Positions 35,054 to 44,230 of a DNA stretch of 64,000 bases are shown piece after piece. Below the pieces are notes generated by a model that had not been told where the DNA came from, ran no database searches, and worked only from the letters and a program-made list of their open reading frames with translations. The stretch lies in the NCBI GenBank assembly GCA_964418745.1, contig CAYQMX010000005.1, positions 211,784-275,783 on the forward strand. The letters run 5' to 3'. Position numbers and translations under genes: made by a program. Source of the DNA: Scleromatobacter sp964418745. GTDB lineage: Bacteria > Pseudomonadota > Gammaproteobacteria > Burkholderiales > Burkholderiaceae_C. Position 1 is the first letter of the stretch, and each line of letters starts with the position of its first letter.

Positions 35054-35878
35054 ATGTCAATTGGTGAAGCGCAGTCCAAGGACTCGAAACTTGTTAGCTC
35101 TCTTGGCTTGAGCCTGATCGAGAAGGTTTGGGAGGCTGAATGGGCGCTCCGACTCGTCTTCGGCGCCCTCCTCGTGGATCTCGCACTGCTGTACTCAGGA
35201 CAAAAGGGACTGTTGAGTTGGTCGGCAAGTCTGGAGGCCTTGAGTTCCCACTGGGGATTGGTGATCGCCTCGGTGGCAGGGGCCTCGTTCTTCGCGGCAT
35301 TCGTGCTGCCGACTCTAGGCGCGTGTGTTGGGGGGGTGATGCATCTTCTCGTGCGAATCCTACCGTCTTTGCTCTACTCGCCCCGGCTTCCGGACTATCA
35401 GCGCGCGCTCGGTTGGGTGCCTATCAATGAATTTCGCAAACTAGCGCTTCGCGAGCAAAGCGCATTTCTCTTGAAGTACCACGACGATCACGTCGCAGCC
35501 AAGGCGAGAGCCGAGGAACAACGAAACCGGATCGGCCTCCTGGTTTTCGCAGACGTCGTGCTTGCTGTTGCAGACCTCTGGCTTCCCGGACTTGACCAAG
35601 GCGCCACTTCGTTTGTCAAAGTTCTTGCGGCAGCGACCGGAACTTTCGGGATCTTGGCTATGCAGGTGATCGCGATTGGAGTGTGCGCGGTCTTGAAGAC
35701 CTGGTGGTTTCCGCACTACGTGCCGGACACCATCTACTATCCCCCGCTCGATGCAGAGCTTCGTGAGAAGGAAGCCGAAGGACGACCGTACCGCTATCTA
35801 TACCGGCAGGGCACAGGACTTCAGGGCGAGCGCGGTTTCGATTCTCACGGCGCCGATCTCCCGGCTATTGACCGATAG
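35054..35878 (+). CDS. Integral membrane protein, unknown
   Basis: This encodes 274 aa. ATG 35054 follows AGGAG. Four hydrophobic helices: about residues 31-48, 67-104, 160-180 and 193-215. A cytoplasmic loop (EFRKLALREQSAFLLKYHDD) lies between the pairs and a polar tail ends the protein. Codon use is less GC-rich than in the transfer genes, suggesting separate acquisition. It stands alone among defence-type genes; a membrane effector is possible but not shown. Confidence 0.6.
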   Translation: MSIGEAQSKDSKLVSSLGLSLIEKVWEAEWALRLVFGALLVDLALLYSGQKGLLSWSASLEALSSHWGLVIASVAGASFFAAFVLPTLGACVGGVMHLLVRILPSLLYSPRLPDYQRALGWVPINEFRKLALREQSAFLLKYHDDHVAAKARAEEQRNRIGLLVFADVVLAVADLWLPGLDQGATSFVKVLAAATGTFGILAMQVIAIGVCAVLKTWWFPHYVPDTIYYPPLDAELREKEAEGRPYRYLYRQGTGLQGERGFDSHGADLPAIDR

Positions 35879-36412
35879 CGCAGCTGGCGCCCCTCGCGAT
35901 GAGGACAGATGGCTGCCGGCGTTGACCGAGCCGGTCTGCCACGAAAACGATTGCATCGCGTGCAACCTGATCCTCGAAATCGAGCAGGGGTTGATCGTGC
36001 GGGCTGCCCCTCGATGAAAGCCAGTGGAATCGCCTGGGGCCCAGTGAGGCCGCCTGGGACTCCTGCTGAAGACAGCGGTTAGGCTTTACGACGCTTGAAT
36101 GCGGCGTTATGAGGCGTGGGGTTGCTGGCAGAATTCCCATCGCTCGAAGAGTCGGCTGCGGTGTGGGATCCAGCGCGCTTAAATATTAAGCACTTCGGCG
36201 GGGATCGCAAGCTGCGAGACCGCCTGAGACCATCATCTTCTCAACGTCGCCTGATTGCAAGCGAGGTCGGCTCGAAAGTCGCTCGACGCGAGTCGGGTTT
36301 ATGCTTCGCCACGAAGACGACTCGAACCCATCTGAGACGTTGTCGAACGGCCGGAGACGCCCTGAGCGTTGGCAGTGCCGCACGATCCTCCTCGAACCTG
36401 ACCAGCAGCCGC
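35879..36412. other. Intergenic, no supported gene
   Basis: About 530 bases. Short frames on both strands lack ribosome binding sites and family features. The long open frame upstream of the MazG-like start has no homology-like features and was not included. Confidence 0.3.
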
Positions 36413-36763
36413 ATGCCCGACTCGTTAACTGAACTCGCCCAGCAGCTCGACCAGTTTGCGAAGGATCGCGATTGGCAGCAGTTCCATTCGCCAAAGAACC
36501 TCGCCTCCGCGCTGGTCGTCGAAGCCGGGGAACTGCTCGAGCACTTCCAGTGGATGACGGAGTCACAGAGCCGTGAGCTCACGCCGGAAAAGCGCGAAGC
36601 GGTCGGCGCCGAGGTGTCCGACGTCCTGCTGTACCTGATCCAGCTCTCGACCGCGCTCGGCATCGACCCCATCGCAGCGGCGCAGGCCAAGCTGCAGATC
36701 AACGCGTTGAAGTACCCGGTCGACCGCGCTCGGGGCACCAGCAAGAAGTACGACGAACTCTGA
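36413..36763 (+). CDS. MazG-like nucleotide pyrophosphohydrolase
   Basis: This encodes 116 aa, typical of single-domain MazG/RS21-C6-like enzymes. The metal motif is complete: E37-x2-E40 in VVEAGELLEHFQW and E67-x2-D70 in AEVSDVLLYLIQL. It hydrolyses non-canonical or selected nucleoside triphosphates to monophosphates. Its stop is 14 bases before the large helicase fusion, so the two are very likely one operon. That pairing suggests a nucleotide-linked immune module; inferred. Confidence 0.85.
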   Translation: MPDSLTELAQQLDQFAKDRDWQQFHSPKNLASALVVEAGELLEHFQWMTESQSRELTPEKREAVGAEVSDVLLYLIQLSTALGIDPIAAAQAKLQINALKYPVDRARGTSKKYDEL

Positions 36764-36777
36764 TCGCGGCACCCACG

Positions 36778-39216
36778 GTGATCATCTATCAGGCAACCAA
36801 GACCCAGTTTCTTCATCACGCATTGCGCGACGACATAGAGGACGTCGTCTCGCGCCACTTTCGCTCCGCCACCGGTCACGGAGTCGGTCCCTCCGAGATC
36901 AACTCCTGGAAACACTCGCTGCTCGAGATGGCGAAGGTGCTTCAAGACGAAGAAATCCCCGCTGAGGCTGGCGTCGCGATCGAGTATCAGCTGCCGCAGA
37001 CGTCCAAGCGGATCGACTTCGTGATCACCGGGGAAGACGCCGCTGCGCGCTCGAAGGTCATCATCGTCGAGCTCAAGCAATGGTCGGAGTCCCGGCGCAG
37101 CGAGAAGGACGGCATCGTGTGGGCCCGCCGCGGGGGGCGCTCAGGTGAGGTGGAGGGGACGCATCCGTCCTACCAGGCCTGGTCGTACGCTGCCTATCTC
37201 GAAGACTTCAACGCCGCGGTGCAGGACGGCTCCATGTCCGTGCAGCCCTGCGCCTACTTGCACAACCATCCTCGGGACGGCGAGATCGACCACCCGCACT
37301 ACCGCGACCACATTGCGCGGGCGCCACTGTTCCTGGCGCGCGAACGCGCGAAGTTGCAGGCCTTCATCCGCGAGCATGTGCGCCACGGCGACCGCAAGGG
37401 CGCGCTGTACGCCATCGAGAACGGACGCATTCGGCCGTCGAAGATGCTGATCGACAGCGTGGCCGGACTGCTGCAGGGCAAGGCCGAATTCGTGCTGATC
37501 GACGACCAGAAGGTCGTCCACGAGACCATCCTGCAGGTGGATGCGCGCGCCGCCGCGCGCAAGCAGGTCGTGATCGTCCAGGGCGGCCCGGGCACCGGCA
37601 AGTCGGTGATCGCGATCAACCTGCTCGGCGCCTTCATCGCGCGCCAGCGCAACGCGCGATACGTCTCCAAGAACGCAGCGCCTCGCGCGGTGTACGAGGC
37701 CAAGCTGGCCGGCACGTTCACGAAGACCCGCATCAGCAACCTGTTCAGCGGCTCTGGCGCCTTCGTTGACCTCGCACCGGACACGTACGACACCCTCATC
37801 GTCGACGAAGCGCATCGACTCAACGAGAAGAGCGGTCTGTACCGCAACCTCGGCGACAACCAGGTCAAGGAGTTGATCCGGTCTGCCCGCTGCACCGTGT
37901 TCTTCGTCGACGACGACCAGCGCGTCACCCTCCTCGACATCGGACACACCGAGGAGCTCCGTCGACACGCGCTCGACCTTGGCGCCGAGGTCACCGAGCT
38001 GGAACTTTCGTCGCAATTCCGGTGCAATGGTTCCGACGGCTACCTCGCCTGGCTCGACGACACACTCGACATCCGTGAGACCGCGAATCCTACCCTCGAC
38101 ACGGGCGAGTACGACTTCCGCGTGTTCGACAACCCGGCAGACCTGCACCGCCTCATCGCGCTGAAGAATTCGACGAACAACCGATCACGCGTCGTCGCTG
38201 GCTACTGCTGGAAGTGGCCAAGCAAGAAGGATCCCGAGGCATGGGACATCGAGCTCCCAGAATTCGACTACCAACGCCGGTGGAACCTCGATACTGACGG
38301 CAGCCTGTGGATCGTCAAGCCAGGGTCGGTCGACCAGGTCGGGTGTATCCACACCTGCCAGGGACTGGAACTGGATTACGTCGGTGTCATCATCGGCCCG
38401 GACTTGGCATACCGCGATGGGCGCATCGTGACGGACGCAACCAAGCGGGCGTCCTCCGACCAGTCGGTCAAGGGGCTCAAGAAGATGATGCTGGCGGACG
38501 CCGAGCGCGCCAGTGCGCTGGCCGACGTCATCGTCAAGAACACCTATCGGACGCTCATGACGCGTGGCATGAAGGGGTGCTACGTGTACTGCACGGATGC
38601 CCCCTTGGCAGCGTACCTCCGCAGCCGATTGCAGTCTACGCAGGCCGTCGCGAGTGCCAAGGATGAAGACGCGACCACTCAGGCAGTGCATGCCACGGCG
38701 TCCAACGTGATCCCGTTGCGGCGCGTGTCGGCGGCCGAACGAGCCGCCGGAGTCGCCGCCGCACCTGTCGTCGACCTGCGCTTCGCCGCAGGATCGTTTT
38801 CGGACGTTCAGACCTTGGAAGAACGCGCGACCGATTGGGTAGCACTGCCTGACTGGATCCGTCCTCAGCCAGACCTCTTCGTTGCCCAAGTGGTGGGCGA
38901 ATCGATGAATCGCCGGATCCCGAACGGGGCGTGGTGTTTGTTCCGCGGAAACCCTGGTGGCACGCGACAGGGCAAGGTCGTCGTGGTACAGCACCGCAGC
39001 ATCGCCGACCCCGATACAGGCGGCCGCTATACCGTCAAGCTATACGCAAGCGAGAAGATCACAGCGGACGACGGCGGTTGGATTCACGAACGGATCACCC
39101 TGCGGCCCGATTCCGACCAGGCTGGATTCGAACCCATTGTTCTTCGCCTTCGAGATGGCGACGATGGGTTGGCCGTCGTCGGTGAGCTTCTCACAGTGCT
39201 TGATGCAGAGAAATGA
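36778..39216 (+). CDS. Nuclease-DUF2075 helicase-LexA/S24 peptidase fusion
   Basis: This encodes 812 aa in three parts. (1) The N-terminal 150 residues resemble a PD-(D/E)XK nuclease: Asp80 in KRIDFVITG and Glu98-x-Lys100 in VIIVELKQW. (2) A DUF2075 superfamily 1 helicase-like ATPase follows, about 250-630, with Walker A GGPGTGKS (269-276), Walker B VDEAHRL (342-348) and a later IHTCQGLELDYVGVI motif. (3) The C-terminal 120 residues are a LexA/S24 peptidase domain: Ser709 in VGESMNRRIPNG and Lys754 in YTVKLY, a complete Ser/Lys dyad. A GTG start at 36778 is assumed. The peptidase could self-cleave on a signal and release or inactivate the nuclease-helicase; that is inference. Confidence 0.8.
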   Translation: MIIYQATKTQFLHHALRDDIEDVVSRHFRSATGHGVGPSEINSWKHSLLEMAKVLQDEEIPAEAGVAIEYQLPQTSKRIDFVITGEDAAARSKVIIVELKQWSESRRSEKDGIVWARRGGRSGEVEGTHPSYQAWSYAAYLEDFNAAVQDGSMSVQPCAYLHNHPRDGEIDHPHYRDHIARAPLFLARERAKLQAFIREHVRHGDRKGALYAIENGRIRPSKMLIDSVAGLLQGKAEFVLIDDQKVVHETILQVDARAAARKQVVIVQGGPGTGKSVIAINLLGAFIARQRNARYVSKNAAPRAVYEAKLAGTFTKTRISNLFSGSGAFVDLAPDTYDTLIVDEAHRLNEKSGLYRNLGDNQVKELIRSARCTVFFVDDDQRVTLLDIGHTEELRRHALDLGAEVTELELSSQFRCNGSDGYLAWLDDTLDIRETANPTLDTGEYDFRVFDNPADLHRLIALKNSTNNRSRVVAGYCWKWPSKKDPEAWDIELPEFDYQRRWNLDTDGSLWIVKPGSVDQVGCIHTCQGLELDYVGVIIGPDLAYRDGRIVTDATKRASSDQSVKGLKKMMLADAERASALADVIVKNTYRTLMTRGMKGCYVYCTDAPLAAYLRSRLQSTQAVASAKDEDATTQAVHATASNVIPLRRVSAAERAAGVAAAPVVDLRFAAGSFSDVQTLEERATDWVALPDWIRPQPDLFVAQVVGESMNRRIPNGAWCLFRGNPGGTRQGKVVVVQHRSIADPDTGGRYTVKLYASEKITADDGGWIHERITLRPDSDQAGFEPIVLRLRDGDDGLAVVGELLTVLDAEK

Positions 39217-39428
39217 TCTGTGGAGCGGACAGACCAACGATCCGGTGCATCTGCCTGGCTCTTTCGGTGAGCTTGTGGAGCGCTCAAATTCTTGCTGCTG
39301 CCGCGCACCCCGACGGGCCGCGTAGACTAGCGCGCTCGCGCTGGGGGGCGCATTTTTAAGGTAACCTGGCGGACGATGCGCCGCGCAGGGCAGAGCGGCA
39401 CATCGCTACAAGAGAATCAACGAGCTCC
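39217..39428. promoter_or_regulatory. Spacer with likely methyltransferase promoter
   Basis: This 212-base gap precedes the cytosine methyltransferase. It has an AT-rich patch (ATTTTTAAGGTAAC near 39351) within GC-rich flanks, a plausible -10 area. No coding sequence is supported. Confidence 0.35.
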
Positions 39429-40979
39429 ATGCCGCGCAACACTATTCCTGTGATCGACCTGTTCGCCGGACCCGGAGGGCTCGGCGAGGGCTTCTCCTCG
39501 ATCGTCGACGACGAAGGGCGCCGCCGCTTCGAGGTCAAGGTGTCCATCGAGAAGGAGGAGATCGCCCATCGCACGCTGACGCTACGGGCGCTGTTCCGAT
39601 CCTTCCCGAAAGGCAAGGTCCCCGACTGCTATTACGACTACCTTCGCGGCTTGATCACACGCGAGGCGCTCTTCGCGCACCCCGACGTCCCCGAGGAGTC
39701 GCGGGTAGCCGCTCAGGAGGCCAAGTGTGCCGAGCTGGGTCTGACGCCGCATTCGCGGATCGACGGTTGGATCAAGGCGGCCTTGAACGGCTCAAAGGAA
39801 TGGGTGCTGATCGGCGGCCCGCCTTGCCAGGCCTATTCGATGGCCGGCCGCTCGCGCATGAGGCCCGGCGACTCGGAGAAGTTCGAGAAGGACAAGCGGC
39901 ATTTCCTCTACACGGAATACCTGCGCATCATCAAGGAGTTTGGCCCCGCGGTTTTCGTGATGGAGAACGTGAAGGGGATCCTTACCTCGAAGCATGATGG
40001 CTCGCCCATCTTTGACCGCATCTTGGCTGACCTGCGAAACCCCGGCAACGGATTCAAATACCGCGTGCGCTCGTTCGTGGTCGACGGTGAGGAGCCCTCT
40101 CCGATGGACTATCTGATCGAATCGGAGAAGTTCGGCCTGCCTCAGGCCCGCCACCGCGTGATCCTCTTCGGCATCAGGTCCGATCTCGCGGAGTCGTCCT
40201 GGAGGCTCCTCGCCCAGCCGCGACGCTTTCGCCTGAAGGAGGCGGGCAGGACGGTTGGGGTGCGCGACGCGCTGGCGGGGCTGCCGCCGCTGCGCAGCCG
40301 CCTCTCCCGCGAGCCCGACAGCCGCGAGGCGTGGCTGTCGGCCGTGAAGGAAGCCCCGAACGGCCTGAAGGACTGGCACGTTCCGCTGCGCAAGACGATC
40401 GAGGAGGAGATGGCCCGGGCGCTGCGCGGAGCTCAGAACTGCGAGACATTTGGCGGCGCCTTCATCAAACAGTCGGTTCCGCTCGGCGTCGACATGCCCA
40501 AGAAGCTGCGCGACTGGATCGGCGACCCGAGGCTCGGCGGAGTGATCCAGCATGAGACGCGCAACCACATGAGATCCGACCTGGGCCGCTACATGTTCGT
40601 GTCGTGCTTCGCCGCAGTGCGGGGCTACTCGCCGAAGCTGCCGGAATTTCCGCCACGGCTGCTGCCCGACCACGGCAACATGGATGCCGAGACCGTGCCT
40701 TTCCTCGATCGTTTCCGGGTGCAGGTGGGCGGCGAGCCATCCACAACGGTCGTCTCGCACATCTCCAAGGATGGCCACTATTACATCCACTACGACCCGT
40801 CGCAGTGCCGCAGCATGACGGTGAGGGAGGCGGCGCGACTCCAGACGTTCCCGGACAACTACCTCTTCGAGGGCAACCGCACCCAGCAGTATTGGCAAGT
40901 CGGCAACGCCGTGCCGCCGTTCCTCGCGCGTCAGATCGCCGAGGTCGTGGTCGACTTCATCGACGCGTCGCGGCGCTGA
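39429..40979 (+). CDS. DNA (cytosine-5) methyltransferase
   Basis: This encodes 516 aa. Motif I is PVIDLFAGPGGLGEGF (residues 6-21). Motif IV is GGPPCQAYS with catalytic Cys133. Motif VI is VFVMENVKGI, motif VIII is QARHRVILFG, and motifs IX/X appear as VREAARLQTFPDNY and QVGNAVPP. It methylates cytosine at C5 in a specific site; the target cannot be read from the sequence. Its 3' end overlaps the convergent vsr gene by 23 bases. It probably provides the self-marking activity of the island read from the opposite strand. Confidence 0.92.
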   Translation: MPRNTIPVIDLFAGPGGLGEGFSSIVDDEGRRRFEVKVSIEKEEIAHRTLTLRALFRSFPKGKVPDCYYDYLRGLITREALFAHPDVPEESRVAAQEAKCAELGLTPHSRIDGWIKAALNGSKEWVLIGGPPCQAYSMAGRSRMRPGDSEKFEKDKRHFLYTEYLRIIKEFGPAVFVMENVKGILTSKHDGSPIFDRILADLRNPGNGFKYRVRSFVVDGEEPSPMDYLIESEKFGLPQARHRVILFGIRSDLAESSWRLLAQPRRFRLKEAGRTVGVRDALAGLPPLRSRLSREPDSREAWLSAVKEAPNGLKDWHVPLRKTIEEEMARALRGAQNCETFGGAFIKQSVPLGVDMPKKLRDWIGDPRLGGVIQHETRNHMRSDLGRYMFVSCFAAVRGYSPKLPEFPPRLLPDHGNMDAETVPFLDRFRVQVGGEPSTTVVSHISKDGHYYIHYDPSQCRSMTVREAARLQTFPDNYLFEGNRTQQYWQVGNAVPPFLARQIAEVVVDFIDASRR

Positions 40980-41415
40980 ACTCGCCGACCGCGTCAGCGC
41001 TTTCGATCCATTCCGACAGCTTCGCCGAGAGACTGGCGACGACCTCAGGATCGCGCGTGCTGCATTCCCAGACCGTAAGAACGCGCCAGCCCAGGGCTCG
41101 CAGGGACGCGACGGTTCGCCCGTCGCGGTCGACATTGCCTTGGAGCTTCGCTTTCCAGAATTCGGGCCGCGTCGACGGCAGCTTCGCGTTCTTGCAGCTG
41201 GCATGCATGTGCCAGAAGCAGCCGTGCACGAAGATGGCGACCTTGCGCCCAGGCAGCGCGACGTCGGGCGCGCCGGGCAGGTCCTTCCTGTGCAAACGGA
41301 AGCGGTAGCCGGCCGCGAACAGTGCTTTGCGCACGACGATCTCGGGCTTGGTGTCCTTGCCCTTGATGCCGGACATCATGCGACTGCGGACAGATGGAGA
41401 GACTACGTCGGCCAT
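40957..41415 (-). CDS. vsr: Very short patch repair (Vsr) endonuclease
   Basis: This encodes 152 aa, typical for Vsr. The signature is complete: MSGIKGKDTKPEIVVRKALF at the N terminus, Asp51 in GAPDVALPGRKVAIFVHGCF, and WHMH near residues 68-71. It nicks T:G mismatches arising from deaminated 5-methylcytosine, and is often next to cytosine methyltransferases. In this island it may instead serve as, or derive from, a restriction nuclease. Last gene of the leftward operon. Confidence 0.88.
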   Translation of the reverse strand: MADVVSPSVRSRMMSGIKGKDTKPEIVVRKALFAAGYRFRLHRKDLPGAPDVALPGRKVAIFVHGCFWHMHASCKNAKLPSTRPEFWKAKLQGNVDRDGRTVASLRALGWRVLTVWECSTRDPEVVASLSAKLSEWIESADAVGEFSAATRR

Positions 41416-41451
41416 GGCTCGGGGGCGGCAGGCGGCGCGCCCACTGTTGGA

Positions 41452-43221
41452 CTAGCTGGCTTCCGGAATGTCCGCGGCTGGCGCCGAGTAGCTGGCCCCA
41501 AGCACGGCCTCGCGGCATTCAGGCTTCTTCGCCCACTCGGAGACCATCCGGCCGTTTGCCGTGCGGTGGAGCACGTCGTTGACTTCGCGCGCCCATGTCG
41601 CGATCTGCTCCATGAGCTGCTTGGATCCGCCCTGGCCGAGCCAGACCTTGCCGAAGTCGATGCGGCTGCCGAGGTTCTGCGCCAGAAGCGAGATCGTGTA
41701 GACGACCACATTCGCTTGGAAGGCGGGGAACATCGGGCGGATGAGCTTCTGCGCGTCCCGGTAGATCTTCGCCTTGGCGATCATCTCCTTGTAGGCGGCG
41801 ACGTCGGGCTCCTTCGGCTCAGCACCGTTGGCGCCCGAGATCGTATCCATGAAGTCCTCGAAGTTCTTCTGCGAGCCCTTGCTGACGACGTCCGGCCGCA
41901 TGTTCCACGCCGTGACGTAGCGGGCGAGGTCGGTCTTGGTGATTCGGCGAGCCGGCGGCATCGCCTCTTTCAGCGCCTTGGTCTTGGCTGGCGTCGTGCC
42001 TTCGCGCGCGAGCATGGTGTTGTAGCTGCCCGCGGCTCGCTCGTAGAACCAACGGCTCTTCATGTCGGGGCAATAGACCGACAATGAGAGGCGTTCGACG
42101 GCGACGTGGAACGGCTTGTTCGCCGACAGGTCCGACTGCTTGACCGCGTTCTGGCTGTTGGCGTAGCGCGAGATGTCGGAAACCAGAGCCTCCTCCATGG
42201 TCGGATCCAGCGTCTTCATGACGATGATCTTCGCCGGGACGCGAACCTTCGACAGGTCGATGTCGGAGAACTTCTTCTTGGCGAAATACAGCGACGCCGT
42301 CGTCTGGCCGCCGTTGACGATCTGGAGGCCGCGCAGCCAGGCGATGCCGGCCGCACCGCCGCCGGCGTCGCCGAGCCGCATCTCGTCGGCGACCATGACG
42401 ATGCCATTGTTGAAGGCCATGAAGCGGCCGGGCTGGGTGCGAAGCGTCGACTGGATACCTGCATTCACACCCTTGCCTTTGACGCTGAGGAACGAGCGCA
42501 CGTTGGCTTCCAGGAGCCGGCCGCCGAACTTCTCATACAGCGAGCGCAGCGCCTCGCCCGGGATCGCCGTCAGCGCGTAGTCGTAGTCCTCGCCATCGCC
42601 GGGAACGTAGACGCAGGGAAGCGGAGCGCCTACGGCGTCGTTGAAGTCGACTACTAGTTCGTCGCGCGGCTTACCCTCGGACCAGTGGCGGTGCAGCCGC
42701 TGGATGTCCATGACTTCGAGATGGACCGTCTTGCCCGCGATTTCACGCGGCTTGAACTGCGTCGTCTTGACCACCCCGTCGGTCAGCACGTAGATGCGGA
42801 TCTGCTCCAGGTCGTCGTAGACCGAGCGCAGCCTCTCGGCGAGGACGCGGATCTCGTCCGATGGGTCGAGCTTTGAGGCCAGTTTGCCCTCGGCGCACAG
42901 GTTCAGGAAGCGCAGGCATTGCTCAACTGCGATCTTCGTCTCCGAATCGGGCACCGGCGTAAGCTCGTCGTAGCCCTCGTAAAGGCTCACGAACAGGTCG
43001 AGGCACTCCTGCTCCTCGGATACCGAGTAGCCGCTGAGGCGAACGTTCGCGGTTCCGATCTTGCGCGAGAAGTGCGCTGGCTGCGGATCGGAGGTCATGC
43101 CAATGTCGGCCATGTGCTGCATGACGATCTCGGTGAACGCGGTCTCGGCGATGGGCTGGCCGTCGTCGAGCTGCGAGCGCACGTCCTGCTGGGTCTCGGT
43201 CAAGAAGTTCTTCAATTCCAT
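41452..43221 (-). CDS. AIPR (abortive infection phage resistance) family protein
   Basis: This encodes 589 aa. The AIPR core is recognisable at about 245-400: GRFMAFNNGIVMVADEM, LQIVNGGQTTASLYFAKK, then DISRYANSQNAVKQSDLSAN. Family members occur in phage-resistance loci together with methyltransferases. The gene abuts the upstream PD-(D/E)XK gene (one base between stop and start) and is 36 bases before vsr. Confidence 0.85.
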   Translation of the reverse strand: MELKNFLTETQQDVRSQLDDGQPIAETAFTEIVMQHMADIGMTSDPQPAHFSRKIGTANVRLSGYSVSEEQECLDLFVSLYEGYDELTPVPDSETKIAVEQCLRFLNLCAEGKLASKLDPSDEIRVLAERLRSVYDDLEQIRIYVLTDGVVKTTQFKPREIAGKTVHLEVMDIQRLHRHWSEGKPRDELVVDFNDAVGAPLPCVYVPGDGEDYDYALTAIPGEALRSLYEKFGGRLLEANVRSFLSVKGKGVNAGIQSTLRTQPGRFMAFNNGIVMVADEMRLGDAGGGAAGIAWLRGLQIVNGGQTTASLYFAKKKFSDIDLSKVRVPAKIIVMKTLDPTMEEALVSDISRYANSQNAVKQSDLSANKPFHVAVERLSLSVYCPDMKSRWFYERAAGSYNTMLAREGTTPAKTKALKEAMPPARRITKTDLARYVTAWNMRPDVVSKGSQKNFEDFMDTISGANGAEPKEPDVAAYKEMIAKAKIYRDAQKLIRPMFPAFQANVVVYTISLLAQNLGSRIDFGKVWLGQGGSKQLMEQIATWAREVNDVLHRTANGRMVSEWAKKPECREAVLGASYSAPAADIPEAS

Positions 43222-43222
43222 G

Positions 43223-44230
43223 TCACAGCGCTTTCAGTTCTTTCAGGGCCTCGGCGACCGAGGTCACCTGGCCGGGGGCCTTGTCGAGGTCGATGTCGTA
43301 GGAGGCGCGAGTGACGCCAGCCGGAACGGACCATGGAGTCATCCTGGGAAATCCTTCGGCCACGCGAAGGACGCGGCACTCCGCCAGCTCGAAGCGCCGG
43401 GCGTATTGGCCAGCGTGCGCGTCGAAGTATCCAGCCGCGATCACGCGCTCGGCCAGCAGCCGCTCGGCCTCCTGCTCGCCGGCCACGATGTCGCGCAGGG
43501 TCTCGACGGCGTCAGGCAGCGAAGAGCCGGAGGCGGTCTGACGCAACCGCATCCCAGCGACGAACAACGGCTGCCGGACCGAGTCGTCGAGCTGTTCGAG
43601 CGCGCCGACGCGCGCGGGGAAGCCGAGCGACGACAGCGTGCTCTTGACCTCGATCCCGCCGGTGCCAATCTCGAAGTCGCGCAGGCCTCCAAGCGGGCCG
43701 CGCCAAGACTCGCACGCGGCGGCGGGCTCGAGGCCCGCCTCGATGATCGCCCGCAGCGCCGCCAGTTCGCCAAAGAGCCCGACCTCGGCCTCGGCCTCCA
43801 GCGGCGCCGCGCCCTTGCGCATGAACTCCTGCCAGGCTCGAACGCGACCCAGCAGCGTCGCCAATCCCTTGGCCTCGTCGGCGACCGGGCACGCGTCGAG
43901 GGCGTCGGCGATGTCGCGCGCCATGGCGGCGAAGAGCTCGGCGCTACCGTCGGGTTTGCGCGTGAGCGCGAGCCATGCGACGCCGTCATCCTTCGGGTTG
44001 GCGCGTTCGATCCGGAAGCCAGCGCCTTCGGGCAGCTTCGTCGCGGCGGGAAGCGTGGCGACGCCGAAGCGCGCGAGCAACGCCTCCGCTCCGCCGGGGA
44101 AGCGGCGCCCGGCATGCAGCAGGATCGCCCCGTGCCGCGAGACCGGCGCGCTGCGCCAGCCTTCGGACCCGTCGTCGGCGCCCACGAGCGAGCTCCAGGC
44201 GATGGCGAGCTCGTCACTCGGCCGCGCCAT
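43223..44230 (-). CDS. PD-(D/E)XK motif protein (DUF4420-like)
   Basis: This encodes 335 aa. A central helix, VGLFGELAALRAIIEAG, precedes the catalytic segment DFEIGTGGIEVKST, giving Asp185, Glu194 and Lys196 of a PD-(D/E)XK nuclease. This order and length fit the DUF4420 group found next to Z1 and MORC-like genes. It is the best candidate for the DNA-cleaving component. It overlaps the Z1 gene by 17 bases. Confidence 0.82.
   Translation of the reverse strand: MARPSDELAIAWSSLVGADDGSEGWRSAPVSRHGAILLHAGRRFPGGAEALLARFGVATLPAATKLPEGAGFRIERANPKDDGVAWLALTRKPDGSAELFAAMARDIADALDACPVADEAKGLATLLGRVRAWQEFMRKGAAPLEAEAEVGLFGELAALRAIIEAGLEPAAACESWRGPLGGLRDFEIGTGGIEVKSTLSSLGFPARVGALEQLDDSVRQPLFVAGMRLRQTASGSSLPDAVETLRDIVAGEQEAERLLAERVIAAGYFDAHAGQYARRFELAECRVLRVAEGFPRMTPWSVPAGVTRASYDIDLDKAPGQVTSVAEALKELKAL

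Noticed and set aside
36116..36412. Long N-terminal extension of the MazG-like protein
   Set aside because: The extension is Arg/Ser-rich with no family match, while ATG 36413 gives the usual length of single-domain MazG-like enzymes.
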